Assembly: GCF_020329435.1 (NCBI RefSeq)
Contig: NZ_JAGKJK010000009.1
Location: 248,001 to 312,000 of the forward strand
Source of the DNA: Bradyrhizobium hereditatis
GTDB lineage: Bacteria; Pseudomonadota; Alphaproteobacteria; Rhizobiales; Xanthobacteraceae
DNA length: 64,000 nt
Direction: 5' to 3'
This document shows, piece after piece, positions 60,347-64,000 of the stretch. Each line of letters begins with the position of its first letter. Position 1 is the first letter of the stretch. The notes under the pieces were generated by a model. The model was not told the origin of the DNA. It worked only from the letters and a program-made list of their open reading frames with translations, and made no database searches. A program made the translations under genes and the position numbers.

Positions 60347-61888
60347 ATGAAGGCGGCGATCCGTTCGAGCGTGCTCGCGCGAATATTTCTTGTGGCGGGA
60401 TTTGGCATGGCGTTTTCGGCAATGCCCGCCAGTGCGCAGAAGGCGGGCGGCAGCATCACCGTCGGCCTCGAACTCGATATTCCCGGTTTTGATGTGTTGA
60501 AGGTCGGCGTTTACGACACGGCGGCGCTCACCGCATCTTCCGCGCTGTTCGATACGCTCACCACGCTCGATGCGAACGGCAAGCCGCAGCCGGAGCTGGC
60601 GCTGTCCTGGGAGCCCTCCGAGGACTTCAAGATGTGGACCTTCAAGCTGCGCCCCGGCGTCAAGTTCCACGATGGCACGCCGTTCAACGCCGAAGCGTTC
60701 AAGGCGAATTTCGACCGGCAGAAGGATCCCGCCAACAAGTGCCGCTGCGCCTTCTATATCTCTAACGTCAACAACGTTCAGGCGCCGGACGAACTGACGG
60801 TGGTCTATAACCTCAATGACCCCTCGGTGAACTTTCCATCGTTGGTTTCCTACGCGAGCCAGACCAACGCGATACACTCTCCGACCGCTTGGAAGACGAA
60901 GGGCGAAGAATACAACCGCAATCCTGTCGGCACCGGTCCCTATATTCTGAAATCCTGGACCGCCGGCGATCGCATGATCCTGGAGAAAAACCCTGATTAC
61001 TGGGACAAGGACAAGGTCTATTTCGACCGCATCACGTTGAAGCCGCTGCCTGACGCGCAATCGCGCTTTGCCAGCCTGCAATCCGGCGAGGTCGACCTGA
61101 TCTGGGATGATGAATTTTCCGCCGATAACATTCAAAAGGCGCAAAAGGACTCCAAGCTGACGGTGCATACCTACGCCGGCTCGGGTGCGGCGGTGTATGC
61201 CATGAACACCAAGACCCCGCCCTTCGACGACGTGCGCGTGCGCCAGGCGATCGTCATGGCGCTAGATCGCAAGAAGATGTCACAGGCGATCACCAATGGT
61301 TTGTCTCGCCCGGCCAGCAATCCCTATGGCGACGGCTCCTGGGTCAAATGCAAGGATGACGGTGCACTTCCCGAAGACCTCGAGAAGGCCAAGGCGCTGA
61401 TCAAGGACTACGGCAAGCCTGTCGAGTTCAAGATGCTCGTCACGGCGACGCCCCGTGGGCGCACCGTTGGCCAGGTGCTGCAACAATTGTGGAAGCGCGC
61501 CGGCATCAACATGGAGATCGAGCAGGTCGATCAGGCGACCATTCCGCCGCGCGCCTTCATGCGCCAGTTCCAGATGACGCCTTGGCGGATCGTCGATCTC
61601 GCCGATCCTGACACCCAGATGTATGCCAATTTCCGCACCGGCAGCCCGGTCGCGCTTGCCAATTATTCGAATCCGGAGCTCGATAAATTGCTTGACCTCG
61701 CGCGGGTCACCGCCGACCAGAACAAGCGCGTCGATCTCTATTGCGAGATCGCGCGGCTGATCAACAAGGAGGCGATCTGGTTCTGGACTTTCCAGAACAC
61801 CTACTACGCGATCTCGAGCGCAAAGCTCAAGGGACTGCCCAAGATGTACAGCGGGGTGATCGACGTATCGCGCACCTGGAAGGAATAG
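60347..61888 (+). CDS. ABC transporter substrate-binding protein, peptide/nickel type (SBP_bac_5)
   Basis: A 513-residue periplasmic binding protein with signal peptide ending near ASAQ. Family features are LRPGVKFHDGTPFNAEAFKA, NPVGTGPYILKSW, LEKNPDYW and the interdomain DVRVRQAIVMALDR. Two Cys in NKCRCAF could form a disulfide. CGGGAGGG precedes ATG 60347. It heads an importer operon whose permeases and first ATPase follow with overlaps or tiny gaps. The ligand may be a peptide or an unrelated organic solute. Confidence 0.92.
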   Translation: MKAAIRSSVLARIFLVAGFGMAFSAMPASAQKAGGSITVGLELDIPGFDVLKVGVYDTAALTASSALFDTLTTLDANGKPQPELALSWEPSEDFKMWTFKLRPGVKFHDGTPFNAEAFKANFDRQKDPANKCRCAFYISNVNNVQAPDELTVVYNLNDPSVNFPSLVSYASQTNAIHSPTAWKTKGEEYNRNPVGTGPYILKSWTAGDRMILEKNPDYWDKDKVYFDRITLKPLPDAQSRFASLQSGEVDLIWDDEFSADNIQKAQKDSKLTVHTYAGSGAAVYAMNTKTPPFDDVRVRQAIVMALDRKKMSQAITNGLSRPASNPYGDGSWVKCKDDGALPEDLEKAKALIKDYGKPVEFKMLVTATPRGRTVGQVLQQLWKRAGINMEIEQVDQATIPPRAFMRQFQMTPWRIVDLADPDTQMYANFRTGSPVALANYSNPELDKLLDLARVTADQNKRVDLYCEIARLINKEAIWFWTFQNTYYAISSAKLKGLPKMYSGVIDVSRTWKE

Positions 61889-61894
61889 CCGCTC

Positions 61895-62845
61895 ATGGCG
61901 TTCTTCGTCGCACGCCGGCTCCTGTATCTCGTGCCGGTGCTGATTGCGGTTTCGCTGCTGACGTTCTCGATCGCATCGCTGCTGCCCGGCGATCTCGCCT
62001 ACACTATCCTCGGTGATCAGGCGACACCGGAGAACGTCGCGGCGTTGCGGCGCGACATGGGGCTCGATCAGCCGATCTGGTGGCGGTACATAAGCTGGCT
62101 CGGCGGTGTGCTGCAGGGCGATTTCGGCCGCTCGTTCCGCACCGGCCAGACGGTCCTTCAAGCCGTCGCCGAGCGTCTGCCGGTCTCGATCGAACTGATG
62201 CTCCTGGCGCAGCTCGGCGCTCTGGGAATCGGCGTTCCACTGGCGATCGTCTGTGCGGCGCGCAGCGGCGGCGCGTTCGACCGTTTCATGACCGGCACTG
62301 CTTTTGGTATGTTGTCGGTGCCGACCTTTCTGTCGGCGATCCTCCTGATCTATCTTTTCGCGGTCGAGCTGCGCTGGCTGCCGGCGACCGGCTACGTGCC
62401 GTTCGCCGAAGATCCGCTCGCCAATCTGCGTTTCTTCGTTCTGCCCTCGCTGACGCTGGCGCTGGCGGAATGGCCGACCATCATGCGCGTGCTGCGTTCA
62501 GACATGATTGCGACGTTACAGGAAGATTACATCGCGCTCGCCAAGGCAAAAGGCTTGACGCCGGCAAGGATCCTCTTCGTGCATGCCCTGAAACCTTCGT
62601 CGCTAACCCTTGTTACGATCACCGGCATCAATATCGGCCGGTTGATCGGCGGTGCTGTCATCGTCGAGACGATTTTTGCTCTCCCGGGCATCGGCCGGCT
62701 GCTGATCGGAGCGATCCTTACGCGCGACCTCATCATCCTGCAGGGGGTAGTGCTCCTGGTGGGGGCCGGTTTCGTCATCATGAACTTCATCGTCGACATG
62801 CTCTACGCCGTTCTCGATCCTAGGATTCGCCATGGCCACGCTTGA
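61895..62845 (+). CDS. ABC transporter permease, DppB type
   Basis: A 316-residue inner-membrane permease with six helices. The N terminus FFVARRLLYLVPVLIAVSLL and the cytoplasmic loop YIALAKAKGLTPARILFVHAL are typical of DppB/OppB. It starts six bases after the binding-protein stop and overlaps the second permease gene by 14 bases. Confidence 0.93.
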   Translation: MAFFVARRLLYLVPVLIAVSLLTFSIASLLPGDLAYTILGDQATPENVAALRRDMGLDQPIWWRYISWLGGVLQGDFGRSFRTGQTVLQAVAERLPVSIELMLLAQLGALGIGVPLAIVCAARSGGAFDRFMTGTAFGMLSVPTFLSAILLIYLFAVELRWLPATGYVPFAEDPLANLRFFVLPSLTLALAEWPTIMRVLRSDMIATLQEDYIALAKAKGLTPARILFVHALKPSSLTLVTITGINIGRLIGGAVIVETIFALPGIGRLLIGAILTRDLIILQGVVLLVGAGFVIMNFIVDMLYAVLDPRIRHGHA

Positions 62846-63700
62846 ACTCGAAGTTGCCGAGGAGGCGGTAAGCCAGCCTGCACGCAAGGGCCGGCGGCTT
62901 GGAGTGCTGTTCTGGGCGGCGATCGGCTGGATGACTTTCGTGTTCGCGGTGGCGGTCTTGGCGCCTGTGCTGCCGCTGCCGAGCCCAACCGACATGGACA
63001 TGCTGGAGCGACGCGCGCCGTTCTCGGCGGAGCATTGGCTCGGCACCGACGGGCTCGGCCGCGACGAACTTTCGCGCCTCGTCTATGGCGCGCGGATATC
63101 GCTGGTCGTTGGCCTCTGTGCGCCGGTCATCGGTCTCACGATCGGCGGCGCACTCGGCATGCTCGCCGGCTATTTCCGCGGCCGGTTCGAGTCGGGCGTG
63201 GTCGGCAGCATGGATGTGTTGCTGGCCTTTCCGCCGCTGGTGCTGGCCCTGGCCGTGACCGCCTATCTCGGGCAGTCCATCTTTAATTTGACCTGCATCC
63301 TCGGCGTGCTCGGCATCCCCGCTTTCATGCGGGTGGCGCGGGCTGCCACGCTGACGCTGTCGCGGCGCGAGTTCGTCATCGCCGCGCAGGCGCTCGGCGC
63401 CACTCATGCGCGTATCCTGTTGCGTGAGCTGTTGCCGAACGTGATTCTGCCGCTGTTTGCCTTCTTCCTGCTTGGCGTCGCCATCACCATCGTGGTCGAG
63501 GGCTCGCTGTCGTTCCTCGGCCTCGGCGTGCCGCCGCCGATATCGAGTTGGGGCAGCATGATCGGGGAGGGGCGCGAGAGTCTCGACGTGGCGCCGCGGC
63601 TCGCCTTTCTGCCGGCAGCGGCGATGTTCCTCACCGTGCTTTCCTTCAATCTGGTCGGCGACACCTTGCGCGCGCTGACCGATCCGCGGCAGGGCGCACT

Positions 63701-63704
<4 letters not shown>
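62832..63704 (+). CDS. ABC transporter permease, DppC type
   Basis: A 290-residue second permease. Features are HWLGTDGLGRDELSRLVYGA before helix 2 and the ATPase-contact loop FVIAAQALGATHARILLREL. The C terminus holds the family pattern VEGSLSFLGLGVPPPISSWG. It overlaps the ATPase gene by four bases. Confidence 0.93.

Positions 63705-64000
<296 letters not shown>

Overview
The window looks like a chromosomal segment of a Bradyrhizobium or a close relative in the Nitrobacteraceae. The DNA is GC-rich, and genes are tightly packed with many 4-base ATGA overlaps. The gene content is typical: LivHMGF-type and Bug-type solute uptake, Sox/Fcc sulfur oxidation, molybdenum hydroxylases with cytochrome tails, and poly-3-hydroxybutyrate and glycogen metabolism. 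There are also short intergenic hairpin repeats of the kind common in Bradyrhizobium. I see no tRNA, rRNA, CRISPR array, transposase or phage gene. All assignments come from reading motifs by eye; no database search was run.

Region 1 (1-18972) holds the most interesting system: a reductive route for nicotinate (or a close N-heteroaromatic) split over two loci. A NicAB-type dehydrogenase (1-2868, minus) diverges from an operon (3155-11382, plus). That operon encodes a 6-hydroxynicotinate reductase-like iron-sulfur protein, a UPF0280 protein, a DUF1185 protein, a complete branched-chain-type ABC importer and a MarR regulator. About 5 kb further on, an enamidase (16855-18054, minus) diverges from a ferredoxin-NADP reductase (18199-18972, plus). 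The same GTATAC-centred palindrome sits in both divergent promoters, so the two loci are probably one regulon. The predicted flow is nicotinate, then 6-hydroxynicotinate (NicAB), tetrahydro-6-oxonicotinate (Hnr, with electrons via ferredoxin from Fpr), and ring opening (Ena). Between the loci lie a selenium-binding protein/methanethiol oxidase with an unknown membrane partner, a DUF4399 protein, and a nucleotidyl cyclase joined to an FGE-like domain.

Region 2 (18990-26854, minus) runs in transcription order: an MFS exporter, an IorAB-type molybdenum hydroxylase, a small cytochrome c, FccB, then SoxX, SoxY, SoxZ and SoxA. SoxB and SoxCD are absent here. Region 3 (26990-33308) is a TetR-flanked uptake and enzyme operon of unknown substrate with paired operators. 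Region 4 (33463-40241) has a MarR/DUF1772 pair with a perfect 16-bp palindrome, a Bug-type binding protein with an IclR regulator, and a Baeyer-Villiger-type monooxygenase followed by an alkyl sulfatase.

Region 5 (40378-53520) contains glycan genes (glycosyltransferase, ABC exporter, glycogen-debranching-like enzyme), two convergent MFS genes, and envelope and redox proteins, including a stand-alone NuoB. Region 6 (53757-64000) has an ABM protein, a LysR/3-hydroxybutyrate dehydrogenase/patatin group, glycogen synthase, a CaiB-type CoA-transferase, and a peptide-type ABC importer that runs off the right edge.
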